Below are positions 6,007 to 14,703 of a stretch of 64,000 nucleotides of DNA, one piece after another. Both the position numbers and the translations under genes were made by a program. The stretch's first letter is position 1. Each line of letters starts with the position of its first letter. The stretch lies in contig JAADGL010000030.1 in the NCBI GenBank assembly GCA_013152385.1, forward strand, positions 1 to 64,000, given 5' to 3'. A model generated the notes under the pieces. That model had not been told where the DNA came from and made no database searches. It saw only the letters and a program-made list of their open reading frames with translations. The DNA is from Acidobacteriota bacterium. GTDB lineage: Bacteria > Acidobacteriota > Holophagae > Thermotomaculales > Thermotomaculaceae.

Positions 6007-6575
6007 TTTTCGTCTCCGAAAAAGTCTTTCACCATTTTTTCAATCACCGGCCGGCATCTTTCCCCGCCGCAGGCACCGGTCATCGCCTCTGTCCGCTCCG
6101 CGATTTCATCAAGGTCTTCAATGCCGTGTTCAATAACATCAAGAATGGCACTCTTTTTTATTCCCATGCAGTGGCAGATTACCGGATCGGGAGCGTCCTC
6201 CACGGTTTCCCCGCGGTAGTCCGCAATTGCCCGGGCCAGCGCGTCCACCGCCAGAACGGAACAGTGGAGTTTGTGTTTGGGCATTCCGCCCAGGGCCTCG
6301 GCAATGGCTTTATTGGAAAGACGAATCGCCTCTTCCACCGGTTTTCCGATAATCATTTCGGTGGCAATGGAAGAAGATGCGATTGCGGATGCGCAGCCGA
6401 AAGTTTCAAAACGGGCATCTTCGATAATCCCGTCGTCATTTACTTTGATGTAGAGTTTCATGATGTCCCCGCAGGCCTCGTTTCCCACTTCACCGATACC
6501 GTTGGCATCGGAAAGCTCCCCTACGTTCCGGGGATTCCGGAAATGGTCCAGCAGAATTTCCGAATACTGGTTCAT
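6003..6575 (-). CDS. nifU: NifU-type iron-sulfur scaffold with BFD-like domain
   Basis: This is the scaffold on which NifS-derived sulfur and iron form clusters. Residues 1-125 are an IscU-like domain with ligand cysteines 35 (NEACGD), 61 (FGCAS) and 105 (LHCSV). Residues 130-180 are a bacterioferritin-associated-ferredoxin-like [2Fe-2S] domain with cysteines 134, 136, 169 and 174. The C-terminal Nfu domain of full-length NifU is missing. The two-domain form of ~190 residues is common outside nitrogen fixers. The start follows GGAGGTGAGGC. The gene leads a two-gene operon with nifS and is divergent from mscS. Confidence 0.93.
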   Translation of the reverse strand: MNQYSEILLDHFRNPRNVGELSDANGIGEVGNEACGDIMKLYIKVNDDGIIEDARFETFGCASAIASSSIATEMIIGKPVEEAIRLSNKAIAEALGGMPKHKLHCSVLAVDALARAIADYRGETVEDAPDPVICHCMGIKKSAILDVIEHGIEDLDEIAERTEAMTGACGGERCRPVIEKMVKDFFGDEK

Positions 6576-6691
6576 GCCTCACCTCCGAAGCTGAATATAT
6601 CGCGAAAGACAGGTGGAGTCAAACTTTCCGTCCCGGCAAGCTGGCGAAAATTGAAACCAAAAAAGAAAGCGCCGGGAAATGGGGATGATTC

Positions 6692-6720
6692 TTGCCAGTT
6701 CCGGAATTTTTGTCTATGAT
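6692..6720 (+). promoter_or_regulatory. Sigma-70-type promoter of the mscS gene
   Basis: TTGCCA (6692-6697) and TATGAT (6715-6720) are separated by exactly 17 bases. They lie 67 bases before the MscS start. A GCCGGG/CCCGGC hairpin (6742-6764) is in the leader. Confidence 0.7.
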
Positions 6721-6786
6721 TCTTTCAGATACTATTATTTTGCCGGGCGGGTGGGAAACCCGGCATGAAAAAAGGAGAGAAACAAA

Positions 6787-7845
6787 ATGGATTTATTAAC
6801 CGGAAAATTGTACTACGGAAATACTGTCAAGCAGTGGTTGATTGCCGCAGGTATTATCATCTGCACTGTTCTGCTGGCAAAACTTCTGTACTGGGTTTTC
6901 GGAAATGTGGTGAAGAAGATTACGGCAAAGACAAAGACCCGGATAGACGATATTCTTGTGGATATGCTGGAAGAACCGGTTGTTTTTTCCGTCATTATCA
7001 TCGGAGTGTGGTACGGGCTGGCAACCTTGAATATGTCCAACGCGGTCCACCGCTGGATTGCCACAGGATATTATTTTCTCATTATTTTCGCCATCGCATG
7101 GTCTGTCACCCGGGTACTGGACGCACTGGTGGAGGAATATCTGGTTCCCCTTGTGGAAAAAACGGAGGGCGACCTGGACGACCAGCTTCTGCCCATTGTC
7201 CGCAAGGGGGTGAAAATTACGGTCTGGGCCATTGCGGTAATTGTGGCATTGAATAACGCCGGATATGATGTGGGCGCCCTGCTGGCCGGCCTGGGAATCG
7301 GCGGTTTGGCTTTCGCTCTGGCGGCACAGGATTCGGTGGCCAATCTTTTCGGCGGATTCACTATTTTTGTGGACAAGCCTTTTACCATCCGGGACCGGGT
7401 GGTACTGGACGGCTACGACGGGACGGTGGAGGAAATCGGAATCCGCAGTACCCGGCTCAGGACACTGGCAGGCAGGCTGGTAACCATTCCCAACTCGAAG
7501 ATTGCCAACAATGTGGTGGAAAACATCTCGTCGGAACCGGCACGGAAGGTGATACTCGGTTTGGGCCTGACCTACGATATGGATGACAGAAAAATTCAGC
7601 AGGCTCTGTCACTGCTGGAAAAAATTGCCGGAGAAACAGCCGGAGTGGATAAAAGTAAAATTACCACTGCTTTCACCGGTTTCGGTGATTTTTCCCTGAA
7701 CATCCAGTTGATTTACTGGATTGAGAAAGGCGCGGACATCTTCGGCGTTCAGACAGCTCTGAATTTGAAAGTACTGAACGAATTCGCAAAAGAAGGGCTG
7801 GAAATGGCATTCCCGACCCAGGAAATTCACACAAAAGCGATTTAA
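6787..7845 (+). CDS. MscS-family mechanosensitive channel
   Basis: This is a small-conductance channel that opens on membrane tension to release solutes in osmotic downshock. The 352 residues contain three or four membrane helices before the pore. The conserved pore helix and its exit are at about 165-200, rich in Gly/Ala (GLGIGGLAFALAAQDSVANL) and then GGFTIFVDKPF. The cytoplasmic beta and alpha/beta vestibule follows (VTIPNSKIANNVVEN). The length is near that of E. coli YbdG/MscS-type channels. The start follows AAGGAG by eight bases and a good promoter is present. A purine permease gene follows 25 bases later and may share the transcript. Confidence 0.92.
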   Translation: MDLLTGKLYYGNTVKQWLIAAGIIICTVLLAKLLYWVFGNVVKKITAKTKTRIDDILVDMLEEPVVFSVIIIGVWYGLATLNMSNAVHRWIATGYYFLIIFAIAWSVTRVLDALVEEYLVPLVEKTEGDLDDQLLPIVRKGVKITVWAIAVIVALNNAGYDVGALLAGLGIGGLAFALAAQDSVANLFGGFTIFVDKPFTIRDRVVLDGYDGTVEEIGIRSTRLRTLAGRLVTIPNSKIANNVVENISSEPARKVILGLGLTYDMDDRKIQQALSLLEKIAGETAGVDKSKITTAFTGFGDFSLNIQLIYWIEKGADIFGVQTALNLKVLNEFAKEGLEMAFPTQEIHTKAI

Positions 7846-7870
7846 CAAAATAATTCGGGGAAACAGAAAG

Positions 7871-9184
7871 ATGAAAAGTAATCAATTACTGGAACGTTGG
7901 TTTCATCTGTCTGAGAACGGAACAACTGTCAAAACGGAAGCAATGGCGGGGCTGACCACTTTTATGACCATGTCCTATGTTATTTTCGTAAATCCCGCCA
8001 TTTTGTCCAAAACCGGAATGGATTTCGGGGCAGTACTGCTGGCCACGGTACTGGGCGCAGGGCTGACTACTATTTTCATGGGGCTCTACGCCAATTACCC
8101 CTTCGCGCTGGCGCCGGGGATGGGCCTCAACGCCTATTTCACCTACACCGTGGTAATGCAGATGGGCTATCGCTGGGAAACGGCACTGGGGGCAGTGTTT
8201 ATTTCCGGCTGTCTTTTTCTCCTCCTTACTTTTGTCAAACTGCGCCAGGTTATTGTTTATGCCATCCCGGACTCTCTGAAACTGGCAACCGCCGGGGGAA
8301 TCGGGCTGTTTATCGCACTGATCGGCCTGAAAGAATCGGGAATTATCGTGGCCAATAAAGACACCCTGATGGCATTGGGGGATGTCACCCGGCCGGAAGC
8401 CATTCTCACCATTCTCGGCGTCATTCTCACCGGGGCATTGTTGACCAGAAAGGTCAAAGGGGCCATTCTCATCGGTATTCTGGCCCTCTGGGTCGCCGGC
8501 CTTATCGGCGGACTCTGTCATTTTGACGGAATTTTCAGTATGCCGCCGTCGCTGGCCCCGACTTTCCTGAAACTGGACATTGCAGGCGCCCTTCACATTG
8601 GTTTTTTCGGTATCGTATTTGCCTTTCTTTTTGTGGATTTGTTTGATACCACCGGTACACTGGTGGGAATTGCGGAACATGGGGGCTTTATCAAAGAAAA
8701 CGGAGATTTTCCCCGTGTAGGGCGGGCACTGACGGTGGATGCCGCAGGTACCATTGCCGGAAGCCTGCTTGGAACCTCAACCGTAACCTCTTATGTGGAA
8801 AGTTCCGCAGGGGTAGCGGAAGGGGGACGGACCGGATTGACTTCGGTATTTACCGGAATTTTATTCCTGCTGGCGATTTTTATTGTTCCGATGGCAAAAT
8901 CAGTGCCTCTGTTCGCCGCTTCTCCGGCATTGATTATCATCGGTATCCTGATGATGAAATCAGCCGCCCGGATTCCATGGGATGATTTTACCGAAGCGAT
9001 ACCGGCCTTTCTTGCAATGATTGCAATCCCCTTTACATACAGCATTGCCACCGGAATCGCCGTGGGGTTCATCATTTATCCGCTGTCCAAGGTTTCCGCC
9101 GGGAAATGGCGGGAAGTTTCGGTACCGGTCTGGGTATTGATGATTCTGTTTATTATCCGATTTATCTATTTGGCGCATCGATAA
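7871..9184 (+). CDS. Purine (guanine/hypoxanthine) permease, AzgA/PbuG-like
   Basis: This inner-membrane permease takes up purine bases by proton symport. The 437 residues fit the AzgA branch of the NCS2/nucleobase transporter fold. The family's typical N-terminus is present (TEAMAGLTTFMTMSYVIFVNP), then APGMGLNAYFTYTVV and the conserved FLFVDLFDTTGTLVGIAEHGG, with about 12 membrane segments. The adenine deaminase gene begins one base after its stop, so uptake and deamination of adenine are coupled. The substrate could be adenine, guanine or hypoxanthine; the neighbour favours adenine or hypoxanthine. Confidence 0.9.
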   Translation: MKSNQLLERWFHLSENGTTVKTEAMAGLTTFMTMSYVIFVNPAILSKTGMDFGAVLLATVLGAGLTTIFMGLYANYPFALAPGMGLNAYFTYTVVMQMGYRWETALGAVFISGCLFLLLTFVKLRQVIVYAIPDSLKLATAGGIGLFIALIGLKESGIIVANKDTLMALGDVTRPEAILTILGVILTGALLTRKVKGAILIGILALWVAGLIGGLCHFDGIFSMPPSLAPTFLKLDIAGALHIGFFGIVFAFLFVDLFDTTGTLVGIAEHGGFIKENGDFPRVGRALTVDAAGTIAGSLLGTSTVTSYVESSAGVAEGGRTGLTSVFTGILFLLAIFIVPMAKSVPLFAASPALIIIGILMMKSAARIPWDDFTEAIPAFLAMIAIPFTYSIATGIAVGFIIYPLSKVSAGKWREVSVPVWVLMILFIIRFIYLAHR

Positions 9185-9185
9185 G

Positions 9186-10826
9186 ATGGACATTGCAATC
9201 AACCGCATCGCATACCCGGATTTCCGGGAAAACCGTCTGAAAACGGGACATGTCGGCATTCACAACGGAAAAATCAAGGTAATTTCCGACACTCCGCTGA
9301 ATGGGGAAAAAGTACTGGACGGCGCCGGAAGACTTCTGACACCCGGCCTGATGGACTGTCACGTACACATTGAAAGCTCTCTTTTAACCCCGGCCCGGTT
9401 CGGGGAAGTTGTGGCAGCCCACGGCACACTGCGCGTGGTGGCAGACTGCCACGAGATTGCCAATGTGGCGGGAATCAGAGGCCTTCTGTGGTTTATGGAA
9501 GACGCAAAAACCGCGCCATGCGACATCCGGTTTGCCGTTCCGTCCTGTGTTCCGGCCACTCCGTTTGCCACCTCAGGGGGAAAACTGGGGCCGGTGGAGA
9601 TTGTTGAGCTGCTCAACCGCCCGGCGGTGGTGTCCCTCGGTGAACTCATGAATGTTTCCGCGGTACTGAACCGGGACAAAAGCGTTCTGGAAATTATCGC
9701 GGCGGCAAAAGAGAGGGGAAAACGAATCAACGGACACGCCCCGGGACTCACAGGGAAGGCGCTTCGGGACTATTTTGCGGCCGGAATTGAAGATGACCAT
9801 GAAACCAGCTGTTACAGCGAGCTGAAAGAGCGAATTGAACTGGGGCTTCATGTTTTTTTAAGGGAAGGCTCTGCCGAGCATACGGAAAACGGTGCATACC
9901 GGATTCTTGACGAATTTCCGGACCGCGTTATGTTCTGTACCGATGATAAAGCGCTGAATGATATTTTTTCCACCGGGCATATTGATTTTCACATGAAAAA
10001 AGCCGCGGCACTGGGTATAAAAACAATGAACATCCTCCGTGCCGCGTGTTTCAACGGCCCGGGCTACTACGGGATTCGGGACAGCGGAGAAATCCGCCCG
10101 GGGTTCCGGGCAGACCTGGTCCTTTTCGACAACACACAAAATTTCAATATCAATAAAGTGATTGTCAATGGGCAATTCCTCGAAGATACTTCCGCTGTTG
10201 AGCCGGATTTACCGCCTTTTCTCGCTCAATCCATTCACATCAGCCAACCGCCGGCTATTCCCGAAATTCCGGAACAGGCCCGGGGAATCGCCATAGACGC
10301 GGCAAACGGGTCTCTGATTACCGGCAAACTGTCCGTAAACGCCGAACTGCCGGTTTTTGTTCCGGAGAAAGACCTGCTGAAACTGGTGGTGATAGAACGC
10401 TACGGCCGGGGGCATCAAGCTGCATGCCGGATTCATGGTTTCGGCCTGAAAAACGGTGCCCTCGCATCCTCCCTCTCCCACGACTGCCACAACATTGTCG
10501 CGGTGGGAAGCAGCGACGATGCAATCCGGCAAGCGATTGAAGCTGTCATTTCCGTTCACGGCGGGCTTTCGGTGGCAGGCCCTGCCGGGACTTACACCGT
10601 AACCCTTCCGGTGGGGGGAATTGTCTCCAACCTAATTCCCGCTCTTCTTGCAAAAAAGCTGAAAGAGCTGACCCTGCGTGCCCGGAAACTGGGGTCATCC
10701 CTCTCAAACCCGCATGCCACCCTCTCTTTCATGGCACTGGAAGTCATTCCGCATCTGAAACTCACAGACCGGGGCCTTTTTGACGTAGATGCATTCCGAT
10801 ATTTTATGTCGGAAAACAAACAATAA
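9186..10826 (+). CDS. ade: Adenine deaminase
   Basis: This enzyme converts adenine to hypoxanthine and ammonia for purine salvage. The 546 residues match the Ade family of metal-dependent amidohydrolases. The metal motif is HVHIESS (59-65) after LTPGLMD, HEIANVAG is near residue 89, a later DDHETSCYSELKERI segment is present, and a C-terminal domain carries the SLSHDCHNIVAVG motif unique to this family. Length and domain order are normal. It is the second gene of a two-gene salvage operon with the permease and ends before a strong hairpin. Confidence 0.95.
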   Translation: MDIAINRIAYPDFRENRLKTGHVGIHNGKIKVISDTPLNGEKVLDGAGRLLTPGLMDCHVHIESSLLTPARFGEVVAAHGTLRVVADCHEIANVAGIRGLLWFMEDAKTAPCDIRFAVPSCVPATPFATSGGKLGPVEIVELLNRPAVVSLGELMNVSAVLNRDKSVLEIIAAAKERGKRINGHAPGLTGKALRDYFAAGIEDDHETSCYSELKERIELGLHVFLREGSAEHTENGAYRILDEFPDRVMFCTDDKALNDIFSTGHIDFHMKKAAALGIKTMNILRAACFNGPGYYGIRDSGEIRPGFRADLVLFDNTQNFNINKVIVNGQFLEDTSAVEPDLPPFLAQSIHISQPPAIPEIPEQARGIAIDAANGSLITGKLSVNAELPVFVPEKDLLKLVVIERYGRGHQAACRIHGFGLKNGALASSLSHDCHNIVAVGSSDDAIRQAIEAVISVHGGLSVAGPAGTYTVTLPVGGIVSNLIPALLAKKLKELTLRARKLGSSLSNPHATLSFMALEVIPHLKLTDRGLFDVDAFRYFMSENKQ

Positions 10827-10848
10827 ATTCAAGATCACAATGGAAAAA

Positions 10849-10870
10849 CCGGGGAATGAATATTCCCCGG
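10849..10870 (-). terminator. Terminator hairpin between converging genes
   Basis: CCGGGGAAT and ATTCCCCGG form a perfect 9-bp stem with a 4-base loop. On the minus strand GGTTTTTCC follows, fitting a terminator for the gene at 10910-12127. On the plus strand the T-content is weaker, so it may also end the ade transcript less efficiently. Confidence 0.65.
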
Positions 10871-10909
10871 AATCTTCCTTTCATTCCGTTCCTGATTCTC
10901 TTCCTTCCT

Positions 10910-12127
10910 TCACTGGGCCGGTTCAAAAAACTGTACGGAAGCCGCAATCTGTTTTGCGAAATCCGGGTACTGGCTTGTGTACGATTCCGGTGTTACCGCC
11001 ACCAGGATGGAAACACCGCCGCCATAGGGAGAAATCAGCCCCAAGAGATAGGCTTTGGCCTGTTTTCCCTGAATTGTTCCTTCGAGAGGGCCGCCGAATC
11101 CGTTGTTCCCAACCCTTTCAAATCCGCCGGCAGGCAGAAGGCGGACATTTGACTTGGGGTCAATCAGGCCGCCGGCAGCTTCCGCTCTCATTTTTTCCAA
11201 ACTCTGATAAGCATGGCGGGAAACCAGAATGACTCCTTTGTGATTGGGAGACTGCATCAGATACCCCGCGCCGGGATTCGGTTTTGCAATCCAGCCTGCC
11301 GGAGGCTGAAAAGAAAAACCGTATTCCCTGCTTGTTACTCTGCTTCCGGCCGGTGCGACACCGGCACCTGCCCCTGCAAACACACCGCTTCTCTTCTGCA
11401 GGGGATTCGCCGGCGGCCGGTTTCCTGCTTTTGTCAAGCGGTAAGAGCTACCGCCGGTTTGGAATGATAAGGTATTTCCCCGGAGGGTACCGGAAAAAGG
11501 AAACCGGTCGGAACCACTTTGAAATGCCCCTCTCAACTGCCCGCCGCTGCCGGTGGCTGAAACCGGATACCGGGTACCGTTGAAAATCAGTGTGCCGGTA
11601 TAATTTCCGGCGGTTCCGTTCAATGTCAGTTTCAATCCCCCGCCGCGATAGGTTCCGGAAAGAGAGTCTCCCGTACTTCCTTTTGCCAGTGGATTTCCGG
11701 AAAGGGGATTTCCACGCCTACCGGCCAGAGGATTTCCGCCGCTTCCAAACGGTGTGCCGCTGCTTCTTTTGAACATCAATTCCTGAGCTTTGTTATAGTC
11801 CGGCATTCCTTTTGCGTCCGGTTGAATCAAAATCAGCCGCACACCGTTTCCCTCTTTCATCGCCTCAAAAAAAATAGTGCCGCCGGAACCGATAATGGTG
11901 CCGTTGCAGGAATCACCGTCGCTTTGACCGGAAACCTGCATCGGTTGGCCGGTGGATGAACTGGTCAGGGTACCGGAAACGCTTCCGTTTCCACTGTCCC
12001 GGATTACCAGCGTCAGGGTTACCTGTCCCGCTTTTGAGACATAAGTCCCCGACAATCCGGAACTTACAGCAGGAATAAAGCAGGACAGCATCAAAATAAA
12101 TATAGAAAATAATCGAACTTTCATCAT
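10910..12127 (-). CDS. Secreted repeat-containing protein of unknown function
   Basis: This 405-residue exported protein has a signal peptide (1-23). Two similar beta-rich modules begin LSGTY (about 25-110 and 155-230), each with a 'xLTLxxxGxxxGTLxxxG' pattern. A low-complexity linker between them repeats NPL-x-G-rich units (GNPLAGRRGNPLSGNPLAKG). The C-terminal ~140 residues (REYGFSFQPPAGW onward) resemble PsbP/DUF1795-like folds, which often begin with 'FSF-xx-PxGW'. No catalytic motif is visible. The start follows GGGGGG by five bases. The linker echoes the repeat-rich stalks of surface proteins. It stands as a single gene, converging with ade. Confidence 0.75.
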   Translation of the reverse strand: MMKVRLFSIFILMLSCFIPAVSSGLSGTYVSKAGQVTLTLVIRDSGNGSVSGTLTSSSTGQPMQVSGQSDGDSCNGTIIGSGGTIFFEAMKEGNGVRLILIQPDAKGMPDYNKAQELMFKRSSGTPFGSGGNPLAGRRGNPLSGNPLAKGSTGDSLSGTYRGGGLKLTLNGTAGNYTGTLIFNGTRYPVSATGSGGQLRGAFQSGSDRFPFSGTLRGNTLSFQTGGSSYRLTKAGNRPPANPLQKRSGVFAGAGAGVAPAGSRVTSREYGFSFQPPAGWIAKPNPGAGYLMQSPNHKGVILVSRHAYQSLEKMRAEAAGGLIDPKSNVRLLPAGGFERVGNNGFGGPLEGTIQGKQAKAYLLGLISPYGGGVSILVAVTPESYTSQYPDFAKQIAASVQFFEPAQ

Positions 12128-12257
12128 TACCCCCCGGGTTTTTCTTGAAAAAGTTAGCGGTATTTTAGCATATTTTTCCCCGGAATGTTGAATAAAACAG
12201 AATCAAAGGGCGTATTTACGGGTGAGGACATGATAAAATGGCAGGAGGAAATGAGAT

Positions 12258-12539
12258 ATGGCACCTGAAAACAGACAAACAGACAGACACAGGCTTTCCA
12301 CCTACGCGAGAGTTGAACGGTTTACCGGCGGCCTGCTTCTGGCTGTCGGTACAATTCTGTTGATTTTTGACAGTCTGCTGGAAGGGTTTCGTTCCATGGC
12401 GGCGGATGCGTCCATACCCTTTGGCTACAAACTTGCCGTGTTGGGTGTGGCAGTCGGCCTGGTGGTGCTGCTGATTTCCGTGTTCCGGGAACAGCTTTTC
12501 TTCCGGAATCATGAGCGGTACAAAGATATCGAACGGTAG
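12258..12539 (+). CDS. Small two-helix membrane protein resembling an anti-sigma membrane half
   Basis: The 93 residues hold two membrane helices (22-40 and 58-75) and a C-terminal tail, REQLFFRNHERYKDIER. The same tail, nearly residue for residue, ends the anti-sigma factor at 13152-13598 (REQLFLRKNERYREVRR), and the two helices align as well. This protein lacks the zinc-binding N-terminal half. It starts after AGGAGG and ends 91 bases before the ECF sigma gene. It looks like a duplicated membrane domain of the anti-sigma factor and may pair with it or compete with it. That role is inference. Confidence 0.75.
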   Translation: MAPENRQTDRHRLSTYARVERFTGGLLLAVGTILLIFDSLLEGFRSMAADASIPFGYKLAVLGVAVGLVVLLISVFREQLFFRNHERYKDIER

Positions 12540-12630
12540 CGGTAAAATGGAAGCGTCCCGATCCTGTACCGGATGGGCCGGATTCAGCCCCCCGGTTCGG
12601 GTAAACCGAATCGCAAAGGAGTTTTTACCT

Positions 12631-13155
12631 GTGCCAGTAGAAGACAGTGAATGTATAAAAGCGGTACTGGCCGGAGAGAAGGAAGCATTCTCCGGAATTG
12701 TGGAACGGTACAGAAAAAGGGCTTTTCTCACAGCTTATGCCATTGTCCATAATGAGCAGGATGCCTGGGATTTATCTCAGGAGGCTTTTATTCGAGCCTA
12801 TCGGAATCTGAAAAAATTCGATCTGAAACGGCCATTTTATCCCTGGTTTTACCGGATTCTGAAAAACCGCTGCCTCAGTTTTCTCCGGAAACGGAAACAG
12901 CTGGCGGAAGTCTCAATTGAAGGAATGTTTGGCCTGAAAACATCGGAAATTGACCATGACCAGGCCCGGCTGGTACGGGAATGCGTTGAAAAACTACCGG
13001 AAACTGCCCGGGAAATCCTGAAACTGCGCTACTACCAGGGCTATTCCTACCGGGAAATCGCGGACATGCTGGAAAAGCCCATGGGCAGTGTCATGTCCGG
13101 GCTTTTCTATGCCAGAAAAAAGCTGAAAGAACTGCTGGAGGAGAAGGGACTATGA
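12631..13155 (+). CDS. ECF sigma factor (RpoE-like)
   Basis: This 174-residue extracytoplasmic-function sigma factor has region 2 at about residues 20-85 (VHNEQDAWDLSQEAFIRAY, then FYPWFYRILKNRCLSF). Region 4 is at about 115-170, with the helix-turn-helix YYQGYSYREIADMLEKPMGS. I chose the GTG at 12631, nine bases after AAAGGAG. The frame stays open another 40 codons upstream, but that part has no sigma features. The stop overlaps the anti-sigma start by four bases. The target promoters are not known. The GPP34 and YbjQ-like genes downstream share its operon and hint at an envelope stress role. Confidence 0.92.
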   Translation: MPVEDSECIKAVLAGEKEAFSGIVERYRKRAFLTAYAIVHNEQDAWDLSQEAFIRAYRNLKKFDLKRPFYPWFYRILKNRCLSFLRKRKQLAEVSIEGMFGLKTSEIDHDQARLVRECVEKLPETAREILKLRYYQGYSYREIADMLEKPMGSVMSGLFYARKKLKELLEEKGL

Positions 13156-13598
13156 CACATCAGGAAGTACTGGAAAAAATCCCCCTCTACGTGGCCGGTG
13201 AACTCTCACAGGCTGACCGGGCGGAAATGGAACTCCACCTGAAAAATTGCGAATCCTGCCGCAGGGAAATAGAAGAGTTCAGAAAAATGGAAAATATGCT
13301 GGAACAGCTGCGTCTTCCAGACCCGCCGGATGAGCTATGGGAAGGCTACTGGTCCGGCATTTACAACCGGATGGAACGGAAAACAGGCTGGATTCTCTTT
13401 TCCGTCGGCGCCATTGTACTTTTATTTTTCGGCTTTTTCCGCATGGTGGAGGAAATGTTGAGTGACCCGGCAGTACCGCCTTTGATTAAATGGGGGACCC
13501 TCTGCATCGGGGGCGGACTGGCAATACTGCTGGTATCTGTTTTACGGGAACAATTATTTCTCAGAAAAAATGAACGGTACAGGGAGGTACGGCGATGA
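13152..13598 (+). CDS. Membrane anti-sigma factor with zinc finger
   Basis: This 148-residue partner holds the sigma factor at the membrane. Residues 1-50 are a zinc-binding anti-sigma domain (His29, Cys33, Cys36 in HLKNCESC). Two membrane helices follow (79-97, 112-131). Classic anti-sigma factors of this class have one helix and a periplasmic sensor domain. Here the periplasmic part is only a short loop of about 14 residues, so the signal is probably sensed in the membrane or by a partner such as the 93-residue look-alike upstream. It overlaps the sigma gene and the following gene by four bases each. Confidence 0.88.
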   Translation: MTHQEVLEKIPLYVAGELSQADRAEMELHLKNCESCRREIEEFRKMENMLEQLRLPDPPDELWEGYWSGIYNRMERKTGWILFSVGAIVLLFFGFFRMVEEMLSDPAVPPLIKWGTLCIGGGLAILLVSVLREQLFLRKNERYREVRR

Positions 13599-13909
13599 TT
13601 ATCGTAACAACGGATTTCATTCCGGGAAAGGAGATTGAAAAAGTGCTGGGCATGGCCCGGGGAAACACTGTCCGGGCGAGGGCAGTGGGAAAAGACATCA
13701 TGGCAGTCCTTCGAAACGTAATTGGAGGCGAAGTAACCGAATACACCAAAATGATTGCCGAATCCCGGGAACAGGCACTGGACAGGATGGTGGAAAACGC
13801 GAAAGAAATGGGGGCCAATGCCGTTCTGAACGTCCGGTTCGGTACTTCCATGGTGATGAAAGGAGCCGCCGAAATCCTGGCTTACGGCACTGCGGTTATC
13901 GTTAAATAA
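13595..13909 (+). CDS. YbjQ/UPF0145-family protein
   Basis: This 104-residue protein has the conserved YbjQ pattern. It opens with IIVTTDFIPGKEI, then GNTVRARAVGKDIMA, the central GGEVTEYTKMIAESREQALDRM and the end NAVLNVRFGTS. Members form small pentameric discs and have been called heavy-metal binding, without firm proof. It overlaps the anti-sigma gene by four bases (ATGA), so it belongs to the sigma operon and is probably a direct part of the response. The length is normal for the family. Confidence 0.88.
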   Translation: MIIVTTDFIPGKEIEKVLGMARGNTVRARAVGKDIMAVLRNVIGGEVTEYTKMIAESREQALDRMVENAKEMGANAVLNVRFGTSMVMKGAAEILAYGTAVIVK

Positions 13910-13976
13910 AAAAACAAGTTAAACCATTAATTTAACGATACGGAACATCGGGGTATTTCCCCCCGGGGGAGGATGT

Positions 13977-14672
13977 ATGAAACTGACAATAAGTGAACAA
14001 CTGTTGCTGCTGGCATTGAAAGACGAAAAAGGAACCGTCGTCTCCAAAGCCGGAACAGCTCTGGATTTCGGACTGGCCGGAGCCCTGATTCTGGAAATGG
14101 TGGCGGATGGAAGAATCACCATCCGGGAAGGGAAACTGCTGGTACAGCGGGATACGCCTTCCGGTGACCCGCTCCACGATGAAGTTCTTTCGGTACTGAC
14201 CGGGAAAAAAGGAAAATTGAAACCGGTAAAATACTGGGTGCCCCGGCTGGCCTCAAAGGTCAAAAAACTGCGGCATAAAATTGCAGACCGGCTGGTTTTG
14301 TCCGGAATTCTCCGGCGGGAAAAAAAACGGATACTGGGTATTTTCCCCTCTGTCCGGTACCCGGCTGTGAACCCGCTGCCGGAACTTGAGGTCCGGGAAC
14401 AGGTAAAACAAGCGGTTCTAGACGGAATTTCCCCCTCTATTGAAACCCGAATGATTCTGAACCTGATTCAGGCCTGTGATCTGTCCGATGAAATATTCGG
14501 AAAAGAAAAACGAAAAGCAGTAAAAATAAGGCTCAAAGAACTGGAAAAAGAACCGCCGGGCGACAGTGAACTTGTGGGAAAAGCAATATCGGAAGCGGTT
14601 CAGGCTGTCCAGGCTGCCGTTATTGCGGGGATTACCACTGCAGTCATTGCCGCTTCCGCATCCGGCCGTTGA
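13977..14672 (+). CDS. GPP34 (Golgi phosphoprotein 3-like) family protein
   Basis: The 231 residues match the GPP34 fold. The opening LTISEQLLLLALKDEKGTV is typical, then an alanine/leucine-rich GLAGALILEMV segment and the RITIREGKLLV hairpin. An all-helical middle and a C-terminal alanine-rich helix follow (about 195-228) that could touch the membrane. Eukaryotic relatives bind phosphatidylinositol-4-phosphate at the Golgi. Bacterial members are common in actinobacteria and myxobacteria and their role is unclear. It follows the YbjQ-like gene after 67 bases on the same strand, after GGGGGAGG. Membrane-surface binding is the reasonable guess. Confidence 0.85.
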   Translation: MKLTISEQLLLLALKDEKGTVVSKAGTALDFGLAGALILEMVADGRITIREGKLLVQRDTPSGDPLHDEVLSVLTGKKGKLKPVKYWVPRLASKVKKLRHKIADRLVLSGILRREKKRILGIFPSVRYPAVNPLPELEVREQVKQAVLDGISPSIETRMILNLIQACDLSDEIFGKEKRKAVKIRLKELEKEPPGDSELVGKAISEAVQAVQAAVIAGITTAVIAASASGR

Positions 14673-14697
14673 CAACAGCAACATCTGCCGGTTTTTT
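14662..14697 (+). terminator. Terminator at the end of the sigma-factor operon
   Basis: CCGGC (14662-14666) and GCCGG (14687-14691) enclose an inner GTTG/CAAC pair and are followed by six T. It overlaps the end of the GPP34 gene and lies just before the converging phosphatase gene. Confidence 0.55.
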
Positions 14698-14703
14698 ATT
14701 GTT

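Noticed and set aside
12511-12630. 40-residue N-terminal extension of the ECF sigma factor
   Set aside because: The GTG at 12631 has a ribosome binding site and begins the family's usual N-terminus. The upstream part overlaps the previous gene and looks non-coding.
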